Shown: in pieces, positions 15,309 through 23,598 of the stretch
Layout: every line of letters starts with the position of its first letter
Numbering within the stretch: position 1 is the stretch's first letter
NCBI GenBank assembly: GCA_943325515.2
Contig: CALPPS020000007.1
Location: forward strand, 1 to 50,065
Direction of reading: 5' to 3'
Length of the DNA: 50,065 nucleotides
Source of the DNA: Flavobacterium psychrophilum
Lineage (GTDB): Bacteria > Bacteroidota > Bacteroidia > Flavobacteriales > Flavobacteriaceae
The notes under the pieces: model-generated
Databases searched by the model: none
The model's input: the letters and a program-made list of their open reading frames with translations, nothing else
What the model was told of the DNA's origin: nothing
Position numbers and translations under genes: made by a program

Positions 15309-16235
15309 TCAACCAAACATTTGTTTTTCAACTAAGTATGTTGTTAAAATCTTTTCAAAATTTTCTTCCACTGCTACAGGAACATATTTTATCTTGTTCT
15401 GAGCACATGTCATTGCTAATGTTTTAAAATAATCATTTACTTTTTCTTCGTAAACTTCTTTAATCGTATCAGCAAAAATATTTACTTCTTCTCCTGTCTC
15501 TAAATCAATAAATTTACGCGGTGCATTATCAAAATTAAAATTGATTTCTGTTTTTTTATCAATCACATGAAATACTACCACTTTATGTTTGTTGTGTTTC
15601 AGATGCTGCAAAGCGTTAAAAAGTGCTTCTCTATTTTCTGTTTGAAACATATCTGTAAAAAGCACAATCATGGAACGGCGATGAATTTTTTCTGCAATTT
15701 GATGCAAAAAAGTAACGGTATTTGTTTTCTTTGCCACTTTAAAATTTTCTAACAAATCTTCCAATTTGTTCAAAATCATTCGATGATGACGATCGCTACC
15801 TTTTTCGGGGGCATAATATTCATAAGTATCTGAATAAATACTTAATCCAACAGCATCTCGTTGTTTCTTTAATAAATTCATTAAAACAGCAGAAGCCAAT
15901 ACTGAAAATCCAATCTTATTGTGATGAAATGGTTCATTGTTTTTTAACTTTGGATAATGCATAGAGGAAGAATTATCGATAATCAAATGACATCTAAGGT
16001 TGGTCTCTTCTTCATATTTTTTGGTATACAATCTATCTGTTTTAGCAAAAAGTTTCCAATCTATATGTTTGGTGCTTTCGCCAGTGTTGTATGTTTTGTG
16101 CTCAGCAAATTCAGCCGAAAATCCATGAAAAGGACTTTTATGCATACCAGAAATAAAGCCTTCTACCACTTGATTTGCTAATAATTCAAGATGCTTAAAA
16201 CCTGATATTATTTCTTTTTGTTCTTCTATCTTCAT
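15309..16235 (-). CDS. DUF58 domain protein (vWA-like)
   Basis: A 308-residue DUF58 protein. The signature HIDWKLFAKTDRLYTKKYEEETN lies at about residues 56-78, followed by a von Willebrand A-like fold with LIIDNSSSMHYP (a MIDAS-like DxSxS) and MIVLFTDMFQ. DUF58 proteins usually accompany a MoxR AAA+ ATPase and other vWA proteins in aerotolerance-type (Bat) clusters. Here no MoxR gene is adjacent; neighbours are tRNA-Asp and trxA. It is probably a chaperone-type partner acting with MoxR encoded elsewhere. A TAnnTTTG box lies 5 nt before the ATG. Confidence 0.85.
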   Translation of the reverse strand: MKIEEQKEIISGFKHLELLANQVVEGFISGMHKSPFHGFSAEFAEHKTYNTGESTKHIDWKLFAKTDRLYTKKYEEETNLRCHLIIDNSSSMHYPKLKNNEPFHHNKIGFSVLASAVLMNLLKKQRDAVGLSIYSDTYEYYAPEKGSDRHHRMILNKLEDLLENFKVAKKTNTVTFLHQIAEKIHRRSMIVLFTDMFQTENREALFNALQHLKHNKHKVVVFHVIDKKTEINFNFDNAPRKFIDLETGEEVNIFADTIKEVYEEKVNDYFKTLAMTCAQNKIKYVPVAVEENFEKILTTYLVEKQMFG

Positions 16236-16239
16236 AGCT

Positions 16240-16247
16240 CAAAGATA
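16240..16247 (-). promoter_or_regulatory. TAnnTTTG -7 box of the DUF58 gene
   Basis: TATCTTTG on the minus strand, ending 5 nt upstream of the ATG (16233-16235). This predicts a leaderless or nearly leaderless transcript. Confidence 0.55.
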
Positions 16248-16302
16248 AATTAATTTCATTCAGTCGACTTTGCATCGAATGAAAAGTTGAATTTAAATGT
16301 AC

Positions 16303-16335
16303 AAAAAAAGGTTTGACTTTCATCAAACCTTTTTT
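16303..16335 (-). terminator. Terminator of trxA
   Basis: Strong hairpin AAAAAAGGTTTGA/TCAAACCTTTTTT with a 6-nt loop (16317-16322) between trxA and DUF58; A and T runs on both sides. Confidence 0.85.
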
Positions 16336-16350
16336 ATGAAGTTATAAAGA

Positions 16351-16668
16351 TTACAATAATGCATCAATAGCATCCGTATAAGTTTTTTTGGGAGCGACTC
16401 CCACTTGACGTCCTACTACTTCACCGTTTTGAAACACTAATACTGTTGGAATATTACGAACTCCATATTTTGCAGCAAATTCCTGATTGGCATCTACATC
16501 TACTTTACCTACAGTAGCTTTTCCCTCGTATTCTGTAGCAATTTCGTCGATAACAGGACCTACCATTCTACATGGTCCACACCATGCTGCCCAAAAATCT
16601 ACTACTACTGGTTTATTTGATTTTAATACTACCTCATCAAAAGTAGCATCCGTGATTGCTAAAGCCAT
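16351..16668 (-). CDS. trxA: Thioredoxin
   Basis: A 105-residue cytosolic thioredoxin with active site WCGPC (Cys30, Cys33), [12 protein letters not shown] strand-helix, the cis-proline loop RNIPTVLVF, and standard length. It reduces disulfides in ribonucleotide reductase and other proteins, recharged by thioredoxin reductase. It lies downstream of dnaE on the same strand but has its own promoter (16705-16712) and terminator, so it is probably an independent unit. Confidence 0.96.
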   Translation of the reverse strand: MALAITDATFDEVVLKSNKPVVVDFWAAWCGPCRMVGPVIDEIATEYEGKATVGKVDVDANQEFAAKYGVRNIPTVLVFQNGEVVGRQVGVAPKKTYTDAIDALL

Positions 16669-16704
16669 ATTTCTATATTTTAAATTACTTTAATTATTGA
16701 GTGA

Positions 16705-16712
16705 CAAAACTA
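16705..16712 (-). promoter_or_regulatory. TAnnTTTG -7 box of trxA
   Basis: TAGTTTTG on the minus strand, 36 nt upstream of the trxA ATG. Confidence 0.65.
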
Positions 16713-16757
16713 AACATTTTATTTTTTATTTATCTTTTATAAAAAATTAGTTTTAGT

Positions 16758-16782
16758 TATCAATTCATTATCAGAATTGATA
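16758..16782 (-). terminator. Probable terminator of dnaE
   Basis: TATCAATTC/GAATTGATA, a 9-bp stem with 7-nt loop starting 1 nt after the dnaE stop. The T tract on the minus strand is interrupted (ACTAAAACTAATTTTTT), so efficiency is uncertain. Confidence 0.55.
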
Positions 16783-16783
16783 C

Positions 16784-19700
16784 TTAATTTAAACTGAATT
16801 TTATATTCATTTTTTCCAATGCTACTAGTAACTCATTGGATATTTTAATTTTAAGTTTCCTACTTGGCATGGAAACTCTTGTTACTACTTGGTTTTCTTC
16901 GTCTACAATAGGTATGTCAACGGCAATTTCTTCTGGATTTTCGACATCAAAAGTAGCCTCTTCTTCCGTAATAATTTTAGGAACTATTTCAATTAGTTTT
17001 TGAACTTTTTCTTGCTCAATAATTTCAAATGTAACTGTATTATCACCTTTATTGGTAATAAATATTTGATTAAGCTGTTGTATAAAATTTTGGTGTAAAT
17101 CATTAATATCCAACTGAATGCTTAATTTTTTGGCAAACTGAGTTAGCACATCTTGAAGTTGTTTAACGTCTAAAAACTGTAACCTTGGTTCTGATTTTTT
17201 TCCTGTTTCTCTATTTACCCAACCGTCTTTCACGGTTACTTTAAAATAAACAAATTGATTGTTTACCAAAAAATGTCTGAACTTTAAATATTCTTCGTCA
17301 AAAATTCTAAAATCGTGACTTTCATCATATCCTTCTAAAGTAAACATTGCCCAATCTTTTCCGTTTTTAGCGGTTTTATATTGCACATTTGTTACAATGC
17401 CAGCAAAGGTTAAATTCTTGCCTATATGACTTCCAAGATTTTTTAAGTTTTCCAGTTTGCTGTTACAAAAATATTTCATCTCAAACATATAATCATCTAA
17501 TGGATGTCCTGAAATATAAATTCCCACTACTTCTTTCTCTTTGGCTAATTTTTCCATTGTGCTCCAATCTTCACAAGGAGGAACTGTAGGTTCTGCTATT
17601 TGAACATCACTGGCATCTCCGAACAAACTTACCTGTGATGAATTTTCGTTTTCTTGAAACTTTGCTCCGTATCGAATTGCCTTTTCATAAAATGTAATAT
17701 TATCTCCATCTGTATGAAAATATTGTGCACGATATGTATCATTAAAACAATCAAACCCTCCAGCTAGAGCTAAGTTTTCAATAGCTTTTTTATTGGCCGA
17801 CCTTAAATCAATTCGTTTAGCTAAATCAAAAATAGACTTGTATTTTCCGTCTTTTCTATTTGCTACTATAGTCTCTACGGCATTCATTCCAACTCCTTTT
17901 ACTGCACCCATTCCAAAACGAACAGCATAGTTTTCATTTACTGTAAATTTATAGTAACTCTCATTAACATCGGGACCAAGAACTTGCAATCCCATTCGTT
18001 TGCACTCCTCCATAAAGAACGACACTTGCTTGATATCGCTCATATTATTAGAGAGTACTGCTGCCATATATTCAGCTGGATAGTGCGCTTTTAAATAGGC
18101 CGTTTGATAAGCAATCCAAGCATAACAAGTAGAGTGCGATTTATTAAATGCATATTGTGCAAAGGCTTCCCAATCTTTCCATATTTTTTCTAACTTATCT
18201 TCTGCATGACCATTGGCAACGGCTTGTTCGATGAATTTGGATTTCATTTTATCCAAAACATCTTTTTGTTTTTTACCCATTGCTTTACGCAAAACATCGG
18301 CATCGCCTTTTGAGAAACTAGCAAGTTTTTGTGAAAGCAACATCACTTGCTCTTGATATACAGTTATTCCATAGGTTTCTTTTAGAAATTCTTCGTTAGC
18401 TTCTAAATCATAAGTTATGGGTTCTTCTCCATTTTTACGACGAACGAAAGAAGGAATATACTCCAATGGTCCGGGACGATATAACGCATTCATAGCAATT
18501 AAATCTCCAAATACAGTTGGTTTTAAGTCTTTCAAATACTTTTGCATCCCTGGTGACTCATATTGAAATATCCCAACGGTTTCTCCTTTTTGGAATAACT
18601 CATAAGTTTTGATATCATCAATAGGAAAAGTATCAGGGTCGAGTTCAATTCCTGTTCTGTATTTTACTAATTTAACAGTGTCTTTAATTAATGTTAAGGT
18701 TTTCAACCCTAAGAAGTCCATTTTTAATAATCCAGCACTTTCAACAACGGAGTTATCAAATTGAGTTACGTATAAATCCGAATCTTTGGCAGTAGCCACT
18801 GGAACGAAATCAGTGATGTCACTTGGTGTAATGATGACGCCACAAGCGTGAATACCTGTATTCCTTAGATTTCCTTCTAATATTTTTGCTTGTTGAATGG
18901 TTTCGCCACCTAGGTCATTGGCATTCGCAAGTAAAATTAATTCTTTTACTTTATCAAATTCTTCGGAGCGCAAAGCTGCTTTTAATTTGTCCTTATCTAA
19001 AGTAAATATCTTGGCTAAATTGAGTGAAGTTGGGATTAACTTGGCAATTTTATCGGCTTCGAATAATGGCAAATCCAGTACACGAGCAGTATCTCTTACC
19101 GAAGATTTAGCTGCCATTGTTCCATAAGTAATTATCTGCGCCACTTGCTTGGAACCATACTTATTGATTACATAATCCATAACTCTGCTTCTTCCTTCGT
19201 CATCAAAATCGATATCAATATCAGGTAATGACACACGATCTGGATTTAGGAAGCGCTCAAAAAGTAAATCGTATAACAATGGGTCAATATTGGTAATTCC
19301 GAGGCAATACGCCACCACAGAACCTGCAGCTGAACCACGACCTGGTCCAACAGAAACATGCATTTTTCTGGCTGCTGCAATAAAATCTTGTACAATTAAG
19401 AAATAACCAGGATATCCTGTGTTTTCTATAGTTTTTAATTCAAAATCTATGCGCTCTTGTATCTCGGGAGTGATTTCTTGATAGCGTCTTTTTGCCCCTT
19501 CAAAAGTTAGATGTGCTAAGTATTTATTTTCACCACGTTTGCCTGAATCCGTTTCGTCTTCTGAAACCAAAAATTCATATGGAATTTCAAACTTTGGCAA
19601 CAATACATCGCGCGACAAATCGTAGATCTCTATTTTATTTGTAATTTCTTCTGTTGTAGTAATCGCTTCTGGCAAATCGTGGAATAGCTTTTTCATTTCA

Positions 19701-21286
19701 TCACCCGATTTGAAATAGTATTCTTGATTGTTAAACCCATAACGATAGCCTCTTCCACGACCAATTGGTGTAGCTTGTTTTTCGCCATCTCTTACACATA
19801 ATAGAATATCATGGGCATTAGCATCTTCTTTATTGATGTAAAAAACATTATTAGTAGCTACTGTTTTTACATTATGCTTTTTGGCCAAAGTTATTAAAGA
19901 AGCATTCACTCTATTTTCATCTTCTTGATTGTGGCGCATTAACTCGATATAAAAATCTTCGCCAAATTCTTGTTTCCACCAAACTAGAGCTTCTTCGGCT
20001 TGGTTTTCGCCAATATTTAATACTTTACTCGGAATTTCTCCATAGAGGTTTCCAGATAAAACAATGATATCTTCTTTATATTCTTGAATAGTTTTTCGGT
20101 CAATCCTTGGCACATAATAAAATCCTTGGGTATAAGCAATAGAAGAAAGTTTTGCTAAATTGTGATAACCTTTTTTGGTTTTGGCCAAGAAAACAATTTG
20201 ATAGCCATTATCTTTTCTAGACTTATCCTTTAGATCATCACACACATAAAACTCACAACCGACGATAGGTTTAACTATATTTTCTGTTGGAATTTCTCCA
20301 TTGTCTTCGGATTCTTTGTTCTTAGCATCTACCGATTTGTTATGGGATAAAATATCGCGGACAAAATGAAAAGCACCCATCAAATTGGCATGATCTGTCA
20401 TGGCTACTGCAGGCATTTTATTTTGAACTGCTGCTTTTACTAAATCCGCAACGCTAATAGTAGATTGTAATACCGAAAACTGAGTGTGATTATGTAAATG
20501 CACGAAATCAACCTCAGCAAGATTATGATGTATTTGTTTATCTTGGTTTGTAGGGATAACAACTTCTTCCTTTTCTTGTGATTGTTTTCTGATTTCATCA
20601 GAAGCCTGTTTCAGGTTGAGGTGTTGTAATCCTATAAGTTGAATTTCCTTTGGATTATTTTTACTAAATTCTTTGAAATAATCTTCTGAAACATCAAGTT
20701 CCTCTTTAGTAAAAATATCTCTTCGGATTAATTCTAAAAAACAACGCGTGGTGGCTTCTACATCGGCAGTGGCATTATGAGCTTCTGCAAATGGCACGTT
20801 GAAAAGATAACCATGAAGTTCTGTTAGCGTTGGTAATTTAAATTTTCCTCCTCTTCCTCCAGGCAATTTTAATAGTTCAGCGGTAACCTCAGTACAAGTG
20901 TCTAAAACTGGCATGGACGACATTGGCGAATTTATACCTATTCGGTAAAACTCACAACCCATGATATTGAGATCAAAACCAACATTTTGACCTACAATAA
21001 ATTTGGCTTTTGTCAAAACACTATTGAATTTTTCTAAAACCTCTTGTAATGCTAAACCTTGCTCTTCTGCTAATTCAGTAGAAATCCCATGAATTCTCTC
21101 AGCATCATACGGAATGTTAAATCCTTCGGGCTTTATCAAATAATCTTGATTATCTAATAAATTTCCCATTTCATCATGTAACTGCCAGGCAATTTGAATA
21201 CATCTTGGCCAGTTGTCTGTATCAGAAATAGGTGCTGCCCAACGTTTAGGCAATCCTGTAGTTTCGGTATCAAAAATTAAATACAT
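16784..21286 (-). CDS. dnaE: DNA polymerase III alpha subunit fused to 3'-5' exonuclease
   Basis: A 1500-residue replicative polymerase. Residues 1-190 are a DnaQ-like DEDDh proofreading exonuclease with Asp6/Glu8 (FDTETTG), Asp105 (VGFDLN), His170 and Asp175 (HNATADVEAT). The PHP domain starts at HLHNHTQFS (263-271), and the family C polymerase core includes GPGRGSAAGSVVAY (648-660) and PDIDIDFDDEGR (688-699). Tau- and OB-binding regions follow (VGIYISGHPLDDY; OB fold LTFAGIVTNVQYKT). The fusion replaces a separate epsilon subunit and is, to my knowledge, usual in Bacteroidota. Promoter at 21319-21349. Confidence 0.96.
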   Translation of the reverse strand: MYLIFDTETTGLPKRWAAPISDTDNWPRCIQIAWQLHDEMGNLLDNQDYLIKPEGFNIPYDAERIHGISTELAEEQGLALQEVLEKFNSVLTKAKFIVGQNVGFDLNIMGCEFYRIGINSPMSSMPVLDTCTEVTAELLKLPGGRGGKFKLPTLTELHGYLFNVPFAEAHNATADVEATTRCFLELIRRDIFTKEELDVSEDYFKEFSKNNPKEIQLIGLQHLNLKQASDEIRKQSQEKEEVVIPTNQDKQIHHNLAEVDFVHLHNHTQFSVLQSTISVADLVKAAVQNKMPAVAMTDHANLMGAFHFVRDILSHNKSVDAKNKESEDNGEIPTENIVKPIVGCEFYVCDDLKDKSRKDNGYQIVFLAKTKKGYHNLAKLSSIAYTQGFYYVPRIDRKTIQEYKEDIIVLSGNLYGEIPSKVLNIGENQAEEALVWWKQEFGEDFYIELMRHNQEDENRVNASLITLAKKHNVKTVATNNVFYINKEDANAHDILLCVRDGEKQATPIGRGRGYRYGFNNQEYYFKSGDEMKKLFHDLPEAITTTEEITNKIEIYDLSRDVLLPKFEIPYEFLVSEDETDSGKRGENKYLAHLTFEGAKRRYQEITPEIQERIDFELKTIENTGYPGYFLIVQDFIAAARKMHVSVGPGRGSAAGSVVAYCLGITNIDPLLYDLLFERFLNPDRVSLPDIDIDFDDEGRSRVMDYVINKYGSKQVAQIITYGTMAAKSSVRDTARVLDLPLFEADKIAKLIPTSLNLAKIFTLDKDKLKAALRSEEFDKVKELILLANANDLGGETIQQAKILEGNLRNTGIHACGVIITPSDITDFVPVATAKDSDLYVTQFDNSVVESAGLLKMDFLGLKTLTLIKDTVKLVKYRTGIELDPDTFPIDDIKTYELFQKGETVGIFQYESPGMQKYLKDLKPTVFGDLIAMNALYRPGPLEYIPSFVRRKNGEEPITYDLEANEEFLKETYGITVYQEQVMLLSQKLASFSKGDADVLRKAMGKKQKDVLDKMKSKFIEQAVANGHAEDKLEKIWKDWEAFAQYAFNKSHSTCYAWIAYQTAYLKAHYPAEYMAAVLSNNMSDIKQVSFFMEECKRMGLQVLGPDVNESYYKFTVNENYAVRFGMGAVKGVGMNAVETIVANRKDGKYKSIFDLAKRIDLRSANKKAIENLALAGGFDCFNDTYRAQYFHTDGDNITFYEKAIRYGAKFQENENSSQVSLFGDASDVQIAEPTVPPCEDWSTMEKLAKEKEVVGIYISGHPLDDYMFEMKYFCNSKLENLKNLGSHIGKNLTFAGIVTNVQYKTAKNGKDWAMFTLEGYDESHDFRIFDEEYLKFRHFLVNNQFVYFKVTVKDGWVNRETGKKSEPRLQFLDVKQLQDVLTQFAKKLSIQLDINDLHQNFIQQLNQIFITNKGDNTVTFEIIEQEKVQKLIEIVPKIITEEEATFDVENPEEIAVDIPIVDEENQVVTRVSMPSRKLKIKISNELLVALEKMNIKFSLN

Positions 21287-21318
21287 GAAGGGTAATTTGA
21301 AAGAATTCTAACTTTTTC

Positions 21319-21349
21319 AAAAATACATTTTCAAATGGTAGTAATCAAT
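21319..21349 (-). promoter_or_regulatory. dnaE promoter
   Basis: On the minus strand TTG (21347-21349), 20 nt, then TATTTTTG (21319-21326), close to the Bacteroidota -33/-7 arrangement, 32 nt before the dnaE ATG. Confidence 0.6.
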
Positions 21350-21372
21350 TTTAGTTATCAACAAAAAACAAA

Positions 21373-21398
21373 AAAGTCAGCTCAAATGAGCTGACTTT
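21373..21398 (-). terminator. Terminator of the RRM protein gene
   Basis: AAAGTCAGCTCA/TGAGCTGACTTT inverted repeat followed by a T-rich run on the minus strand. Confidence 0.8.
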
Positions 21399-21422
21399 CT
21401 AAATATCTATATTAGAATGTAA

Positions 21423-21800
21423 CTAGTATCTTCCTCTATTTCCACCACCGCTGTTTCCACCACTGTAGCTTCCGCCACCACGTGAGTTTCCACCACCGTT
21501 ATAACCACCACCTGAACCGCCTGAACGATTGTTATTGAAAGATCTTCTTTCGCCTTCTGGTTTCGGTTCTGATTTGTTAACTACAATAGTACGACCGTCA
21601 ACAGTAGCGCCATTTAGTTCTTGAATTGCTTTTTCGGCTTCTGTGTCATTTTCCATTTCCACAAATCCGAATCCTTTACTTCTTCCAGTAAATTTGTCTG
21701 TAATAATTTTTACGGAATTAACCGTACCATAAACCTCGAAAGATTCTCTTAAGTCTGCATCGTCTATAGAAAACGGAAGACTCCCAACAAAAATGTTCAT
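21423..21800 (-). CDS. RRM RNA-binding protein with glycine-rich tail
   Basis: A 125-residue single-RRM protein. RNP2 is NIFVGSLPF (residues 2-10) and RNP1 is KGFGFVEM (about 42-49). The tail from about residue 90 is Gly/Arg/Ser/Asn-rich and probably disordered, like eukaryotic and cyanobacterial cold-inducible RNA-binding proteins. It likely binds RNA as a chaperone or post-transcriptional regulator. It stands alone with promoter TACCTTTG and its own terminator. Such genes are common in Bacteroidota, which to my knowledge lack a classical Hfq in many lineages. Confidence 0.9.
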   Translation of the reverse strand: MNIFVGSLPFSIDDADLRESFEVYGTVNSVKIITDKFTGRSKGFGFVEMENDTEAEKAIQELNGATVDGRTIVVNKSEPKPEGERRSFNNNRSGGSGGGYNGGGNSRGGGSYSGGNSGGGNRGRY

Positions 21801-21823
21801 ATTTTATATTTAAAATTCAGCTT

Positions 21824-21831
21824 CAAAGGTA
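21824..21831 (-). promoter_or_regulatory. TAnnTTTG -7 box of the RRM gene
   Basis: TACCTTTG on the minus strand, 23 nt upstream of the ATG. Confidence 0.65.
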
Positions 21832-21888
21832 ACCTAATTAAAACTGTAAACTGCTTTTAATTTGGACTTTATTAAAATATTAACAAAA

Positions 21889-21908
21889 AAACCATCCGAA
21901 GATGGTTT
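21889..21908 (-). terminator. Terminator of the DUF6252 gene
   Basis: AAACCATC CGAA GATGGTTT hairpin with a tetraloop, with TTTTTTGTTAA on the minus strand after it. Confidence 0.8.
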
Positions 21909-21929
21909 GTGTTTTTTTCTAACTTAAAT

Positions 21930-22646
21930 TTATATAGATGGGAAAATGGGAATTTTATAAAATTCTCCATATTGAAAATTTAAAATTGGGCCACCAAAAG
22001 GACTATTATTAGCATTGACAGCATTGAATTTAAATTTACCGGAAATAGTCATGTTTACATTATCATATTCGGTAATCTTTATTTCACCATTACTATTTTG
22101 AACATTTACTATTAGAATTTTACAATTCAAGTTGCCTCCAACAACAGTAATTAAATCTCCAGCCTGATAGGCATTACCACGAGAAGAAACAGCTACACTT
22201 GTTACAATGCCTGAAGCATCAGCAACTATATTGACTGTTAATCCACTACCTGTTCCGCCAGTAGTTGCAACAGATGTGCCACTAGAATAACCGGTACCAC
22301 TATTATTTAAACTAATGTTTGAAACCGGACCAGGCACTGCAACTGTAGCATATTGCAAATCGATAGCTCCAAAATTTGAAGTGTAAGTAGCGGAATTATT
22401 AGTATTTGAAGTGCCTAATATATATGTGCCAACATTAGCACTACTAGTATAAAGTGTTATTTGTTCATATTGAGTTATTGCTTCAATACTCAGTTTACCA
22501 GTTGCATCAAGATAAGCTTTTGTGTCATTTGATCTCCAAAAAACATCATCTTTTAACCCTTGAAATCCAGGATTGTTGCTTTTTAAGTCTTCTTGACAAG
22601 AAGAAAAAAGAATAGCAATGATAAAAAGGGACAAAAATCTTTTCAT
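21930..22646 (-). CDS. DUF6252-like lipoprotein with GxGYxxGD repeats
   Basis: A 238-residue lipoprotein; the signal ends in LFSSC (Cys17), followed by the block NNPGFQGLKDDVFWRSND that I associate with DUF6252. Residues about 105-175 contain two copies of a GTGYSSGT...GGTGSGLTV / GNAYQAGDLITVVGG motif, which also occurs in phage tail and adhesin proteins. The C-terminal part (EIKITEYDNVNMTISGKFKFNAVN) returns to the family pattern. Probably outer-membrane attached; function unknown. The start at 22646 is preferred over 22670 because a TATTTTTG box (22668-22675) overlaps the earlier one. Confidence 0.75.
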   Translation of the reverse strand: MKRFLSLFIIAILFSSCQEDLKSNNPGFQGLKDDVFWRSNDTKAYLDATGKLSIEAITQYEQITLYTSSANVGTYILGTSNTNNSATYTSNFGAIDLQYATVAVPGPVSNISLNNSGTGYSSGTSVATTGGTGSGLTVNIVADASGIVTSVAVSSRGNAYQAGDLITVVGGNLNCKILIVNVQNSNGEIKITEYDNVNMTISGKFKFNAVNANNSPFGGPILNFQYGEFYKIPIFPSI

Positions 22647-22667
22647 AACGTTTATAATTTTATAACA

Positions 22668-22675
22668 CAAAAATA
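22668..22675 (-). promoter_or_regulatory. TAnnTTTG -7 box of the DUF6252 gene
   Basis: TATTTTTG on the minus strand; it decides the start codon of the lipoprotein gene at 22646. Confidence 0.55.
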
Positions 22676-22767
22676 GTTTTTTAATACAAAAATGCTAATG
22701 TTATGTATAAAAAATAATGCTAAAGTTTAGTCTTAATTTATTTGTTTGATAAAAAACAACTTTACAA

Positions 22768-22797
22768 TTGCTTATTTATTAAAAAAAACTATATTTG
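22768..22797 (+). promoter_or_regulatory. rpsP-rimM promoter
   Basis: TTG (22768-22770), 19 nt, TATATTTG (22790-22797): the best match in the window to the Bacteroidota -33/-7 consensus. Start of transcription is expected near 22803, giving a leader of about 44 nt. Confidence 0.8.
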
Positions 22798-22810
22798 CGC
22801 CCTTAAATAA

Positions 22811-22828
22811 CTCGAGGTCGAGTACCTC
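22811..22828 (+). promoter_or_regulatory. Overlapping hairpins in the rpsP leader
   Basis: Two mutually exclusive small stems can form: CTCGA/TCGAG (22811-22822) and GAGGT/ACCTC (22814-22828). They lie in the middle of the leader upstream of the rpsP ATG. A role in autoregulation is only a possibility; the structures are short. Confidence 0.4.
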
Positions 22829-22846
22829 AAATTAATCAAAAAGATT

Positions 22847-23584
22847 ATGTCAGTAAAAATTAGATTACAAAGACACGGTAAAAAACAAAAACCTTTTTAC
22901 TGGATCGTAGCAGCTGATGCTCGTTCAAAAAGAGATGGTAAATTCCTTGAAAAATTAGGAACTTATAATCCAAACACCAATCCTGCCACTATTGATTTAA
23001 ACCTTGACCAAGCGGTTCAATGGTTACACAATGGCGCTCAACCAACCGATACTGCAAGAGCAATTCTTTCTTATAAAGGTGCCTTAATGAAACATCACCT
23101 TGATGGTGGTGTACGTAAAGGGGCTTTAACGCAAGAACAAGCAGATGCTAAATTGGCCAAATGGTTAGAAGACAAAGCAGGTAAAGTTACAGCTAAAAAA
23201 GAAGGTTTGACAAAAGCGCAAGAAGCAGAAAAAGCAAAAGCTTTGAAAGCAGAAAAAGTGGCTAATGACAAACGTGCTGCTGCCGCTGTTGAAGCTGCAA
23301 AAGTAGAAGAAGAGGTTGCTGTTGAAGAAACTGTAGCAGAAGAAACTCCTGATGTTGTTGCTGAAGTTACTGTAGAAGAAACTCAAGAAGTTGTTGCTGA
23401 AGAAGCACCAGCTGTTGTAGAAACTCCTACTGAAGAAGAAGCTCCTGAAGTTGTTGCTGAAGAAGTACCAGCTATGGAAGAAACTCCTGCTGCTGAAGAA
23501 ACTCCTGAAGTTGTTGCTGAAGATGCACCAGCAGCTGAAGAAACTCCTGCAGCTGAAGAAACCAGCGAAGAAAAAGAAGCTTAA
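22847..23584 (+). CDS. rpsP: 30S ribosomal protein S16 with long acidic tail
   Basis: Residues 1 to about 85 are standard S16 (MSVKIRLQRHGKKQKPFYWIV, DGKFLEKLGTYNP), a 30S assembly protein. The chain then extends to 245 residues, against about 80 in E. coli: a Lys/Ala-rich segment (about 105-150), then a Glu/Val/Pro/Ala tail made of four degenerate ~20-residue repeats of the type EETPEVVAEEAPA (DNA 23338-23571). Extended S16 is usual in Bacteroidota, but this tail seems longer than the ~180-residue forms I remember. It is followed after 14 bp by rimM, a conserved pairing. Confidence 0.95.
   Translation: MSVKIRLQRHGKKQKPFYWIVAADARSKRDGKFLEKLGTYNPNTNPATIDLNLDQAVQWLHNGAQPTDTARAILSYKGALMKHHLDGGVRKGALTQEQADAKLAKWLEDKAGKVTAKKEGLTKAQEAEKAKALKAEKVANDKRAAAAVEAAKVEEEVAVEETVAEETPDVVAEVTVEETQEVVAEEAPAVVETPTEEEAPEVVAEEVPAMEETPAAEETPEVVAEDAPAAEETPAAEETSEEKEA
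23338..23571 (+). repeat. Degenerate tandem repeat encoding the S16 tail
   Basis: Four units of about 60 bp built around GAAGAAACTCCTGAAG and GTTGTTGCTGAAGAA. They encode EETPDVVAE, EETQEVVAE, EEEAPEVVAE and EETPEVVAE plus linkers. Confidence 0.75.
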
Positions 23585-23598
23585 TACTTCAAGCAATT

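Noticed and set aside
21930..22646. Prophage fragment suggested by the GxGYxxGD motif
   Set aside because: The protein has a lipobox and DUF6252-like ends, lies between core genes, and no other phage gene is nearby.
23338..23571. Possible CRISPR-like or other array
   Set aside because: The repeats are contiguous, degenerate, in frame and coding; there are no unique spacers. No CRISPR array or cas gene is present in the window.
23165..23596. A 143-codon open frame antisense to rpsP, rich in Phe and Ser
   Set aside because: It is the complement of the acidic tandem repeat in S16 (GAA/GAAG codons give TTC/CTTC), so a long open frame arises from composition alone. No signal or family match.
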